DNA from: an uncultured Bacteroidia bacterium
Lineage (GTDB): Bacteria; Bacteroidota; Bacteroidia; Bacteroidales; UBA932
Assembly (NCBI GenBank): GCA_902794005.1
Contig: CADBFO010000001.1
Span: 58,422-122,421 of the forward strand
DNA: 64,000 nt
Direction of reading: 5' to 3'
A program made the position numbers and the translations under genes. The notes below the pieces were generated by a model. That model worked only from the letters and a program-made list of their open reading frames with translations. It did not search any database and was not told the DNA's origin. The stretch's first letter is position 1, and each line of letters starts with the position of its first letter. Below are positions 34,601-42,988 of the stretch, piece after piece.

Positions 34601-34864
34601 AGCCGTACCTTCCTGAAACTGAAAGATCTGGTGTTCTCCTACACCATTCCTTCAAAGGTCCTGAAGAACACCGGCATCAGCAACCTCCGTTGCTATGTGG
34701 CCGCCACCGACCTGTTCACCATCACCAACTGGTCCGGTATCGATCCTGAAACCGGTGGTACCATCGCCGCCGGCGCCAGCTCCAGCCGCTTCGGCAGCAA
34801 CGGCGCCTACAAGACGTTCACCTTCGGCGTGAACCTGACTTTCTCCGCCCCCAAGAAGAAATAA
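31646..34864 (+). CDS. susC: SusC/RagA-type TonB-dependent outer-membrane transporter
   Basis: A 1072-residue outer-membrane barrel that imports oligosaccharides using TonB energy. After a signal peptide (ending in VFAQ, residue 21) comes a carboxypeptidase-D-like domain ([22 protein letters not shown], about 22-95). The TonB-box-like segment is [21 protein letters not shown]. The plug contains [15 protein letters not shown] and [32 protein letters not shown] (about 110-235). The rest forms the 22-strand barrel, ending in [14 protein letters not shown]. Arg codons are almost all CGT/CGC, unlike most neighbours, as expected for high expression. It is followed 16 bases later by its susD partner. 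The specific glycan is unknown. Confidence 0.96.
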   Translation: [1072 protein letters not shown]

Positions 34865-34880
34865 TTAAACACGAGAGATT

Positions 34881-36920
34881 ATGAAAAAGTATATAGTCAT
34901 TCTTCTTGCAGCTGTCCTGGCCGTTTCCTGTAACGACAATCTCTTCCTGGAAGAGCGCACGTACGAGGACGATACCAACAGCTTCTTCAAGAACCAGCAA
35001 GCCATTGAGATTGCTCTTGCGTCGGCCTATTCCGAGGTTCAGTATATGGTGTTCGGCAACCAGCGTGGTGGCTCCGATCACAACTGGATGCTCTTCGGCA
35101 TGGGCCTGGACACCTTCGCCCCCACCGGCGGCAACACGCATTTCTCCAACTGGAGCCTCCTCACCGAAGACAGCGGTTACGCCCGTCACTATGGTGAATA
35201 CATGTACAAGCTCTCCAACCGTGCCAACATCGTGGTGGACATGATTGACGAGCACCCGGAGATTGAATACACCAGCGAAACGGTGAAGAACAACCTCCGT
35301 GCTGAAGCCGTGTTCCTCCGCGCCTGGGCATTCCGTGTAATTGCCGGCATGTTCGGTCAGGTATTGTATTCCGAACATATGACTACGGAAGCACGCTATG
35401 ACAACGAGCTGATAGGCCGTGAGGAAGCCTGGGCAAAACTCGCTGCAGACTTTGAGTATGCCGAGCAGAACCTCCCTTCCACTCCCCGTCTGATGGGTAC
35501 CGTCACCAAGGCTGCCGCCGCCCACTACCTCTCCGAGATTTATCTCTGCCTGGGTGAATTCCAGAAGGCCGAGCAGGCTGCCTCCCGCGTCATCGACAAG
35601 ACCGACGGCAACTACCAGCTCATGACCACCCGTTTCGGTAACCGCGCCGACCAGGCCGTGGACCGTTACGGCAACTCCCTCGCCGCCCCTCAGGGCGCAT
35701 ACTGGGACCTCTTCCGTTCCTCCGGTTTGACCGAAGTGGGCAAATTTGCATCCGACTCCAACCCCAACGATCCCGGCAACCTGGAAGCCATTTGGGTAGC
35801 CCAGATCGACTACACCGTAGGTCAGGACAACTGGCCGCTGGGCGGCTCCGGAGACTCCTGGTGGCGTATGCACAAGCCCGTGCTCGAATCTACCTGGGCT
35901 CCCTGGATTCCCATGGGTGGCAAAAATGGCCAGAGAGACGGTTCCGACGGTAAGAAGTATTATGTCTTCACGGCCGATGCCGTCTGCTTCCCTAAGGGTG
36001 TAGCACCTGCCGGCGCCGGTGATCCTCCTAAGACCGTTACCGGGGAAGATCTGGAAGGACGCAAACTCGCCTACAACATCTCCACCCGAATCGACTCCCT
36101 TGCCGTACGCGCCCAGGGTAACGGTGCAGCCACCTCCCTCGGCCTGCTGGCCTCTGAATTTGTCCAGCGCCCTGCCGGCGACATCCTGGGTTCCTACTGG
36201 GACGACCCGAACGACTTCCGCGGAAGCGAAGTCATGATCCAGCGCGACTGCTACACGCCTTCCGGCAAGAAGTGGTCCGAGGTGAAGAAAGAGGTACAGG
36301 CCCGCGTGGCCGCCGGTCTGTACGCTGTAACCGCCGCCGATACCGTGAACATTACCCCTCGTTTCTGGAAGTTCTCCGACGACCGTCATCTCTTTGACGC
36401 CGGAAACGCCTACTATGACACCGACTGGTACATGATCCGTATCGCCGAAACCTATCTGCTGCGTGCCGAGGCCCGTCTGGCCCAGGGCAACAAGGCCGGT
36501 GCCGCCCAGGACATCAACGTCCTCCGCAGCCGTGCCGGTGCCAAAGCCTGCTCCGCAGACGACATCGACATCGACTACATCCTGGACGAACGTGTCCGCG
36601 AGCTCTTTGGTGAAGAGCAGCGCTGGGTCACCCTCAGCCGTCTGAGCTGCAACCCGAAGGCTACTTATGTCACCGAGTGCTATCCTACGCAGAATTACAC
36701 CACTTCCAACACCTTCTACGAGCGTACCCGCAAGTATGGCTTTGGCTATGAGAACGAGGACCGCGGCCGTGAGGCTTACACGGATGCCCTTGGCAACACC
36801 CGTCACCGTCCCAACATCATGCCGCACAACTACCTGCTCCCGATTCCTATCCAGATCATCCAGTCCAACAAGGACGTGAAGATCGAACAGAACCCGGGAT
36901 ACGGCAGCAAGAAAGAGTAA
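34881..36920 (+). CDS. susD: SusD/RagB-family surface glycan-binding lipoprotein
   Basis: This is the lid lipoprotein that sits on the SusC barrel and binds the target glycan. The lipobox is LAVSC (Cys17). SusD signatures include the TPR-like helices around AEAVFLRAWAFRVIAGMFGQV (residues 138-158) and AAAAHYLSEIYLCLGEFQKAEQAASRVI. The C-terminal segments are WYMIRIAETYLLRAEARLAQGNKAGAAQDINVLRSRAGA, LDERVRELFGEEQRWVTLSRL and YLLPIPIQIIQSNKDVKIEQNPGY. At 679 residues it is on the long side for SusD, with insertions between about 300 and 470 that may shape ligand specificity. The transcript ends at a strong terminator 24 bases downstream. Confidence 0.96.
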   Translation: MKKYIVILLAAVLAVSCNDNLFLEERTYEDDTNSFFKNQQAIEIALASAYSEVQYMVFGNQRGGSDHNWMLFGMGLDTFAPTGGNTHFSNWSLLTEDSGYARHYGEYMYKLSNRANIVVDMIDEHPEIEYTSETVKNNLRAEAVFLRAWAFRVIAGMFGQVLYSEHMTTEARYDNELIGREEAWAKLAADFEYAEQNLPSTPRLMGTVTKAAAAHYLSEIYLCLGEFQKAEQAASRVIDKTDGNYQLMTTRFGNRADQAVDRYGNSLAAPQGAYWDLFRSSGLTEVGKFASDSNPNDPGNLEAIWVAQIDYTVGQDNWPLGGSGDSWWRMHKPVLESTWAPWIPMGGKNGQRDGSDGKKYYVFTADAVCFPKGVAPAGAGDPPKTVTGEDLEGRKLAYNISTRIDSLAVRAQGNGAATSLGLLASEFVQRPAGDILGSYWDDPNDFRGSEVMIQRDCYTPSGKKWSEVKKEVQARVAAGLYAVTAADTVNITPRFWKFSDDRHLFDAGNAYYDTDWYMIRIAETYLLRAEARLAQGNKAGAAQDINVLRSRAGAKACSADDIDIDYILDERVRELFGEEQRWVTLSRLSCNPKATYVTECYPTQNYTTSNTFYERTRKYGFGYENEDRGREAYTDALGNTRHRPNIMPHNYLLPIPIQIIQSNKDVKIEQNPGYGSKKE

Positions 36921-36943
36921 CTGATACGCCTGTTTTTCAAATG

Positions 36944-36976
36944 GCAGCCCTCAGAAATGGGGGCTGCTTTTTTTTT
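36944..36976 (+). terminator. Intrinsic terminator after susD
   Basis: GCAGCCC (36944-36950) pairs with GGGCTGC (36961-36967) across a 10-base loop and is followed by nine T. It separates susC-susD from the next plus-strand operon. Confidence 0.9.
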
Positions 36977-36990
36977 GTCCTAAAAAGTGT

Positions 36991-36998
36991 TAACTTTG
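36991..36998 (+). promoter_or_regulatory. Candidate -7 box of the second plus-strand operon
   Basis: TAACTTTG matches TAnnTTTG. A TTTG at 36974-36977 is only 13 bases upstream, shorter than the usual spacer, so the -33 is uncertain. The ATG follows at 37030. Confidence 0.45.
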
Positions 36999-37029
36999 AG
37001 AGATATATGACAATCTTGCCTCTACTCAC

Positions 37030-37482
37030 ATGAAAAGAACCGTGCTTTTTTGGTCTTGTGCCCTTCTGGTCATGGCATTGAGCTGTTCCACCCGCCCAGA
37101 ACTGGAACGGAAAGCGCTTGTCCGCATACCCGAAGCCCTGGAGCGGGCCATGGAGGAGGAACTCTCCATGAGCGGAGGAGGGACCGTTACTTCCCCCGAA
37201 ATCCTTTATTCCTGTGACAGCCTTTGCATCATCCAGTTCAAGGCCACTGCAAAAGACCCCCAGTGGGAGGGATACAGTTTTCCGGCCCGTTATGTGCTGG
37301 TGCAGGACATGGTCCTGAGCCATGCATACGGACATCCGGTCTATTCCGAGAAACTGACCGGCTGCCCTGACTTGACTCCCGAAGAACTGGAAGAGACCAA
37401 AGTCAAGTACCAAAAAGAGGCGGATCAACTTTATACCTTTTACGCTTCCACCGCCACCCTGATAGATCCGGAAGACTTATGA
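37030..37482 (+). CDS. Small lipoprotein of unknown function (operon with DUF6057)
   Basis: A 150-residue lipoprotein: signal residues 1-18, lipobox ALSC, Cys19. The mature part has acidic helices at both ends (LERAMEEELSM; TPEELEETKVKYQKEADQLYTFYASTATLID). A beta-rich middle contains CDSLCIIQFKATAKDPQWEGYSFPARYVLVQD, with two cysteines close together. I do not recognise a named family. The stop overlaps the start of the DUF6057 gene by four bases (ATGA), so it is translated with it and probably works with it at the envelope. It is the first gene of an operon that continues into GH31 and GH3. Confidence 0.8.
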   Translation: MKRTVLFWSCALLVMALSCSTRPELERKALVRIPEALERAMEEELSMSGGGTVTSPEILYSCDSLCIIQFKATAKDPQWEGYSFPARYVLVQDMVLSHAYGHPVYSEKLTGCPDLTPEELEETKVKYQKEADQLYTFYASTATLIDPEDL

Positions 37483-39155
37483 TGGACCGTTTTGCACTCG
37501 CCTACCGGGAACAGCAGCAACTGTTCCTGTTTGACAAGACCTATCTTGTCCAATGCCTGTTCACCGTAGGAGGCCTGGCAACATTGTCCGCACGCTTTGT
37601 GGTCCAGTTTTTCTGGAATCCCGCAACGGCAGTCATCCTTACGCTGGCTCTTCTGGGACTGGGAGCCTGGCTACTATGGTTTTCCGTGCGGGACAAAAGG
37701 GCCCGATGGGCCATCCTGCCGCTCTGTTTCATCCCGTTTGCCTTTCTGGCGGCATCCCTTTCGGAGAACGCCATGCATTTCAGTGTCCTCACGGCCTGGC
37801 TCATTGCCCTGGGTGCCCTGTGCAGATATTCCTGCATCCGGACCCACCGCCTGATCCGGGGTATCCTTCTTACGCTGGCCGTCTATCTGGCCGCCGGGCC
37901 CGCTGCCCTGCTGTTCGCCCTTTGCGCCGCCATCCTGGATTTTTACAGGAGACAGTGGGCATCGGCCCTGTATGTGGCGGTGGCCTTCGCCGCCGGCTTC
38001 GGAGCCTGGCTGCTGGCCTGGACGCCCACGCTGAAGGCTGCCTGGACGCCCGCTTTCTACTTCGACCTTGATACCCCGATGCCCTGGCAGCACTGGATTC
38101 CCTGGGGAGTGCTTCCCCTTACGGTCCTGGCCGCCGAGGCTTCCAAGCCCTTCCTCCGCAGGCGCCTTCTTGTCCTGGCCGGCAGTTGCGCAGTTTTCAT
38201 CCTGGCCCTCGTCCCCGCCTTCCGGCTTGTGAAAGAAGCGGAGAGCCGGCAGCCCGGCATCACATACGAATATGAGCATTATGCTACAAATGAAGACTGG
38301 GACGGGCTGATCAAGGCCTGCCGCTCCCACCCGTGGATTCCCCATACCGCCCAGTACCTGAACCTGGCCCTCTCCCAAAAAGGCCGGCTGCTCGAAGACA
38401 TGTTCAAATACGACCAGCGGGGGCCCACCGGCCTCGTCCAGATGAGCGACGACCGCGGCGTATCGATTTCCCAGGCCCATATCATGTTTGCCATGGGCAA
38501 TATGGCCGCCGCACAGGATATAGCCTTCAATACGCTCAACTCTACGGAGGGCCTCTGCCCCGCCATGCTCAAGATGAACGCCCGGATTGAACTGATGCGG
38601 GGCACTTACGCCGTTGCCGACAAATACCTTTCCCTGCTGGAAAAAGCGCCCCACTACCGGCAATGGGCACGGGAGCAAAAAAGCTTTTTGTATAACGACG
38701 CAGCCGTCGAGGCCGATCCCCTGCTGGGGCAGGGACGGCGCAGCTGGCCCGTTCTGGACGGCTTCGCCATGTTCGGAAACCCCCTGGAGGAACTTTTGCG
38801 CGTGGTGGACGCCAATCCCGCCAACCGCGGGGCCATGGAATACGCCCTTGCCTACATGCTGCTTACCAAAGACATCAAATCCGTTACCGCCCTCGTGAAC
38901 CGTTACTTCGGCCAGCCGGGGCTGGAAACCCTCCCTGTTCCCGTACAGGAAGCCGTGCTTTTCTACAGCGAGTACGCCCGCAACGTGGGCGGGGCCGACG
39001 TCATGGGACCGGACTGGTGCGCCACGCACGGGGTCACCCGGGAAACCGTCCGCCGTTTCCAATCCTTCCAGGAGGCTAGCCTGAAAAGCGGAGGCAAGGC
39101 GCCGAAGGGGTACAGCACATCCTATTGGCATTATTTATTGTACAAGGAGATATGA
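37479..39155 (+). CDS. DUF6057-type membrane protein with TPR-like C-terminal half
   Basis: A 558-residue integral membrane protein. The N-terminus MMDRFALAYREQQQLFLFDKTYL, with VGGLATLSARFVVQFFWNP, resembles what I know as DUF6057 in Bacteroidetes. About eight hydrophobic segments occupy residues 25-265, several of them Ala/Leu-rich. From about 275 on, the protein is soluble and helical with TPR-like pairs (HIMFAMGNMAAAQDIAFNTL, ELMRGTYAVADKYLSLLEKA), probably periplasmic. No catalytic motif is seen. It is tightly coupled by four-base overlaps to a lipoprotein upstream and a CXXCH-bearing propeller lipoprotein downstream. The three look like one envelope module of unknown function. The DUF assignment is from memory. 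Confidence 0.75.
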   Translation: MMDRFALAYREQQQLFLFDKTYLVQCLFTVGGLATLSARFVVQFFWNPATAVILTLALLGLGAWLLWFSVRDKRARWAILPLCFIPFAFLAASLSENAMHFSVLTAWLIALGALCRYSCIRTHRLIRGILLTLAVYLAAGPAALLFALCAAILDFYRRQWASALYVAVAFAAGFGAWLLAWTPTLKAAWTPAFYFDLDTPMPWQHWIPWGVLPLTVLAAEASKPFLRRRLLVLAGSCAVFILALVPAFRLVKEAESRQPGITYEYEHYATNEDWDGLIKACRSHPWIPHTAQYLNLALSQKGRLLEDMFKYDQRGPTGLVQMSDDRGVSISQAHIMFAMGNMAAAQDIAFNTLNSTEGLCPAMLKMNARIELMRGTYAVADKYLSLLEKAPHYRQWAREQKSFLYNDAAVEADPLLGQGRRSWPVLDGFAMFGNPLEELLRVVDANPANRGAMEYALAYMLLTKDIKSVTALVNRYFGQPGLETLPVPVQEAVLFYSEYARNVGGADVMGPDWCATHGVTRETVRRFQSFQEASLKSGGKAPKGYSTSYWHYLLYKEI

Positions 39156-40591
39156 GAAAAAATCTTTGCATCGGCCTGATGGCAGGAGCGCTTCTGCTTG
39201 GAAGCTGTTCCGGGGATATCCATCCTTCCGGAAGCATCGGCAGCCTTCCGCCCATGGAACCGGACTACAGTTTTGTGACGGTTCCCCGCAACATCGCTCC
39301 GCTCAATTTCTCCTATACCGGGAACGGGGAATGCGCCTTGCAGGTGGAAGGCCGGACAATCCGTGGAAAAGACGGGCTGTTCTCCCTGCCGGAGCGGCTG
39401 TGGAAAAAGATGATGGAGAAGGAAGAAGTGGAAATGACCGTTCTGGTGCGCCAGGGAGAAGCATGGAAGTCCTACCAGCCTTTCAAGATTTATGTCAAGG
39501 AAGCAATTGACCCGTATCTCTCGTACCGGCTCATTCCTCCGGGCTATCAGGGCTGGCAGAAGATGGGTATCTACCAGCGGGACCTGACAAGCTACAGACA
39601 AACCGCCATCCTGTCCAACGACCTGACGGACGGAAACTGCATGAACTGCCATGCCACCGCAGGCGGAGACCCTTCCAAGAGCGTTTTCCATGTGAGGGCC
39701 GCCCACGGCGGCACGATGCTCATCGATGGGGATTCTATCGAAAAGCTGAACACCAAAACCGATTCCACCATAAGCGCCCTGGTGTACCCGTACTGGCATC
39801 CGTCCGGAAACCACATCGCTTTCTCCGTGAACCAGACCCTCCAGTCTTTCTACAATCACGGACACGACCGCATCGAAGTGTATGACATGGCTTCCGACGT
39901 CGTGGTCTATGACATCCGCAGCAAAGAGATTGCCTGGAGCCCCCTCACCAAGCGGGAAGACCGCTTCGAGACCTTCCCGACCTTCTCCCCCGACGGGAAT
40001 TGGCTCTATTTCTGCTCGGCCGAAGCCGTGGAAATGCCCAAAGACCACAAGGCGGTACGCTACGGTCTTTACCGCATCGCCTTCAACGCCCGGGACATGC
40101 GCTTCGGAGACAGCCTGGAATGCCTCTACGACGCCCCCGCCGAAGGATACAGCGTCTCTTTCCCGCGCATCTCCCCGGACGGACGCTTCCTGTGCTACAC
40201 CCGCCACGGATATGGCAATTTCTCCATCTGGCACAAGGACGCCGACCTATGGATGATGGACCTGGAAACCCTGGAGAGATGGCCGCTGGAAGCCGCCAAT
40301 TCCCCCGAAACGGACAGTTTCCACAGCTGGAGTTCAAACGGACGCTGGATGGTATTCAGCAGCCGCCGCCTGGACGGGCTTTATACCCGCCCTTACTTTA
40401 CTTACATCGATGAGGAAGGAAAAGCCTCCAAACCCTTCCTGCTCCCCCAGAAAGACCCCAATGCCTATTACAAACGCCTGATGGATTCCTATAACCTGCC
40501 GGCCTTCATGAACGGCCCCCTGAAAATGTCCAAACACCGGATTGTTTCGGAAATCAGGGAATCCCCAGGGACGGACGTGAAAGTTAAATAA
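39152..40591 (+). CDS. TolB/PD40-like beta-propeller lipoprotein with a CXXCH haem-type motif
   Basis: The ATG at 39152 overlaps the preceding stop and gives a 479-residue lipoprotein (lipobox LLGSC, Cys19). The N-terminal 150 residues form an uncharacterised beta domain. A single CMNCH motif at 163-167 (GNCMNCHATAGG) is the classic covalent haem c attachment site. PD40/WD40-like blades follow (HPSGNHIAFSV, FSPDGNWLYFCSA, ISPDGRFLCYTR, WSSNGRWMVFSSRR). TolB-like propellers bind proteins, while a haem would suggest electron transfer or sensing. No axial ligand or cytochrome biogenesis gene is evident in the window, so haem binding is unproven. The next gene, GH31, starts nine bases later. Confidence 0.8.
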   Translation: MRKNLCIGLMAGALLLGSCSGDIHPSGSIGSLPPMEPDYSFVTVPRNIAPLNFSYTGNGECALQVEGRTIRGKDGLFSLPERLWKKMMEKEEVEMTVLVRQGEAWKSYQPFKIYVKEAIDPYLSYRLIPPGYQGWQKMGIYQRDLTSYRQTAILSNDLTDGNCMNCHATAGGDPSKSVFHVRAAHGGTMLIDGDSIEKLNTKTDSTISALVYPYWHPSGNHIAFSVNQTLQSFYNHGHDRIEVYDMASDVVVYDIRSKEIAWSPLTKREDRFETFPTFSPDGNWLYFCSAEAVEMPKDHKAVRYGLYRIAFNARDMRFGDSLECLYDAPAEGYSVSFPRISPDGRFLCYTRHGYGNFSIWHKDADLWMMDLETLERWPLEAANSPETDSFHSWSSNGRWMVFSSRRLDGLYTRPYFTYIDEEGKASKPFLLPQKDPNAYYKRLMDSYNLPAFMNGPLKMSKHRIVSEIRESPGTDVKVK

Positions 40592-40600
40592 TTGTACAAT

Positions 40601-42988
40601 ATGATGAAAAGAATCCTTTTGCTGGCAGCCCAGCTGCTCATGATCTCCCTGGCGGCGTCCGCCAATCCCATCCACAAGGTCAAAATCGCCGACGGAACCA
40701 CCGTGGGCGTAGAAGTATGTGCCGATGACATTTTCCGCGTGCAGATATCGCCCGACGGAAACTTCTCCGAGTCCCTGATGACCCGTTACGGAATCACCCG
40801 CACCGACTGGCCGGAAGTGGACTATACCGTGCGGCAGCAGGACGGAGCGCATGTCTTCACCAGCAGCAAAGCTTCCCTGATTTTGTCGGCCACGGACGGA
40901 ACCCTGACCCTCAAGGATGCAAAGGGCCGCACCATCGTCCGCCGGATAGGCTACCTTCAGCCGGGAAGCGGCCCGGTGAGGGCCCTGGCCGATGCCGTCA
41001 ACGAGAAATTCGGAAAGATGACCGTAGCCGTGAACAACGGCATCATCGGCGATGATGAAGGAAAGCTCTCCGGAGGCGGAAAGATTGACAGCGGAGACCC
41101 CGCCAAGGCCAGCGGCCTCTCCCTCTCCATGGAAGAAGGCGAGCGCTTCTACGGAGGCGGCAGCACCTCCCGGGAGCATATCCAGCACCGCGGAGAACTG
41201 CTCCGGATGTGGACCACCTACCAGCACACGGAAATTCCCATGCCCTTCATGATGAGCTCCCGCGGCTGGGGCATTTTCAACAACACGTCCCGCAAATGCC
41301 ACTTTGACGTGGGATACACGAATCCGGATGTCTTCAACATCTACAACACCTTCGAGAATGTCGATTTCTACCTGATGGCAGGAACGGACATGCCCTCTGT
41401 CCTGAACCTCTATACCCAGATTACCGGCCGGAGCTATGTCCTCCCCCGCTGGGCATACGGCTTTGCCTTCGGTCCCAACATGCGGGAAGACCAGTGGGCC
41501 ATCCTGAACGATGCCGCCCACTTCCGCGACATGGGCGTCCCCGTGGATCTTTTCTGGCTGGAGCCGCAGTGGATGGCCAAGCGCTACGACTTCTCCACCA
41601 AGAAGGCGTGGAATTACGACCGCTTCTCCCCCGAACCCTACTGGGTACAGGATCAGATGCCCAAGAAGTACTACCCCCGCCTGTTTGTCGGAAAGCTTAA
41701 CAGCATGGGCATCCGGCTGGGTCTGTGGCTCTGCGAGGAATATGACACCAGCATCATCGAGGAAGACCTCATCGCCCTCCGGGACGGCCGGGACACTTCC
41801 GGTCTGGAGCATTGGCCGGACCACCTGTCCAAGTTCATGGACATGGGGGTGGTCGGCTTCAAGCTGGACCCCGCCCGCACCATTGACGCCCATCCCGACT
41901 GGAACTACCATAACGGACGCGGAGACGACGAGATGCACAATATCAGCCAGGTTCTCATGCCCAAGCAGATTGCCCAGATGACGCGCCGCCACACCGGCAA
42001 GCGCAGCTGGCACCACTACTGCGGCGGCTGGGCCGGCAGCCAGCGCTGGAGCGCCGCCAACAGCGGAGACAACGGCGGCGGCATCGTGGCCCTGTTCGAC
42101 CAGCACAACCTGGGCAACTCCGGCTTCATGAACATGAGCTGCGACGTGATGAGCGTTCCCCGCGAGCAGGAAATGCAGGGGCTGCATTTCGGTGTTTTCC
42201 TGCCCTGGCTGCAGGTAAACAGCTGGTTCAGCATGATGCACCCCTTCTACTATTATGGCGTGGAGAAGGAAATGTACAAGTTCTACATCAGTCTTCGCTA
42301 TTCCTTCATCCCCTACATCTACTCCAATGCCCTGGAAGGCATGCTCACCGGTATGCCGATGGTGCGTTCCATGCCCCTGGAATTCCCCGACGACCGCAAT
42401 TGCGACGACATGGTATTCCAGTACATGTTCGGCCGCCAGTACTGCGTAAGCGCTTTCTCCAACGACATTTACCTGCCTGCGGGTCAGTGGATCAACGTCT
42501 GGACGGGAGAGCTGGTGGAAAGCCGCGGGGAAACCATCTCCCGGGAGCTCCCCCACAACCGGGCCGGCCAGCTGTTCGTCCGCAACGGCGCCATTGTTCC
42601 CACCCGCCCGGTGGTGGATTTCATCGGCACGGAGCCCCAGAGGGACATTATCCTCAAGGTCTATCCCCACGGCGAGAGCAGCTTCACCATGTATGACGAT
42701 GACGGCGAAAGCTATGCCTACGAAGAAGGCGCCATCTGTTCCACCCTCTTCGAATGCCATGAAAACGGCAGGAACATCCGCGTAACGGTAAATCCTGTCG
42801 AAGGCAGCTACCAAGGCATGCCGGACAACCGCAACTACAGTTTTGAACTTCGGTGCACTTCCAAGCCCGCCAAGGTGAGCCTGAACGGAAAAACGGTCAA
42901 AGACTGGACCTGGGAAGACGACACCCTCACGGTAAATGCCGGCAGCACCTCCATTCACGAAACCCTCACGCTTACCGTACAGCTCTGA
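40601..42988 (+). CDS. Glycoside hydrolase family 31
   Basis: A retaining alpha-glycosidase (alpha-glucosidase, alpha-xylosidase or a related specificity), 795 residues. The signal peptide ends in AASA (about 21). The N-terminal beta-sandwich contains FYGGGSTSREH. In the barrel, FWLEPQWMAKRYDFS is followed by the probable nucleophile D423 in GFKLDPARTI and by acid/base D490 in AANSGDNGGG. The proximal C-terminal domain has the family-typical VRNGAIVPTRP and YDDDGES segments. I chose the ATG at 40601; an in-frame TTG at 40592 would add three residues. The region after the nucleophile (PARTIDAHPDWNY) differs from classic alpha-glucosidases, so the substrate is open. It is co-transcribed with GH3. 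Confidence 0.92.
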   Translation: MMKRILLLAAQLLMISLAASANPIHKVKIADGTTVGVEVCADDIFRVQISPDGNFSESLMTRYGITRTDWPEVDYTVRQQDGAHVFTSSKASLILSATDGTLTLKDAKGRTIVRRIGYLQPGSGPVRALADAVNEKFGKMTVAVNNGIIGDDEGKLSGGGKIDSGDPAKASGLSLSMEEGERFYGGGSTSREHIQHRGELLRMWTTYQHTEIPMPFMMSSRGWGIFNNTSRKCHFDVGYTNPDVFNIYNTFENVDFYLMAGTDMPSVLNLYTQITGRSYVLPRWAYGFAFGPNMREDQWAILNDAAHFRDMGVPVDLFWLEPQWMAKRYDFSTKKAWNYDRFSPEPYWVQDQMPKKYYPRLFVGKLNSMGIRLGLWLCEEYDTSIIEEDLIALRDGRDTSGLEHWPDHLSKFMDMGVVGFKLDPARTIDAHPDWNYHNGRGDDEMHNISQVLMPKQIAQMTRRHTGKRSWHHYCGGWAGSQRWSAANSGDNGGGIVALFDQHNLGNSGFMNMSCDVMSVPREQEMQGLHFGVFLPWLQVNSWFSMMHPFYYYGVEKEMYKFYISLRYSFIPYIYSNALEGMLTGMPMVRSMPLEFPDDRNCDDMVFQYMFGRQYCVSAFSNDIYLPAGQWINVWTGELVESRGETISRELPHNRAGQLFVRNGAIVPTRPVVDFIGTEPQRDIILKVYPHGESSFTMYDDDGESYAYEEGAICSTLFECHENGRNIRVTVNPVEGSYQGMPDNRNYSFELRCTSKPAKVSLNGKTVKDWTWEDDTLTVNAGSTSIHETLTLTVQL

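Noticed and set aside
40334-42958. An 874-codon open frame antisense to GH31
   Set aside because: Composition is a mirror of the GH31 codons (His/Val/Gly-rich), with no recognisable family; GH31 motifs are continuous on the plus strand.
42853-42987. A 45-codon extension of the GH3 frame upstream of 42988
   Set aside because: It overlaps the GH31 coding end and would bury the lipoprotein signal beginning at 42988.
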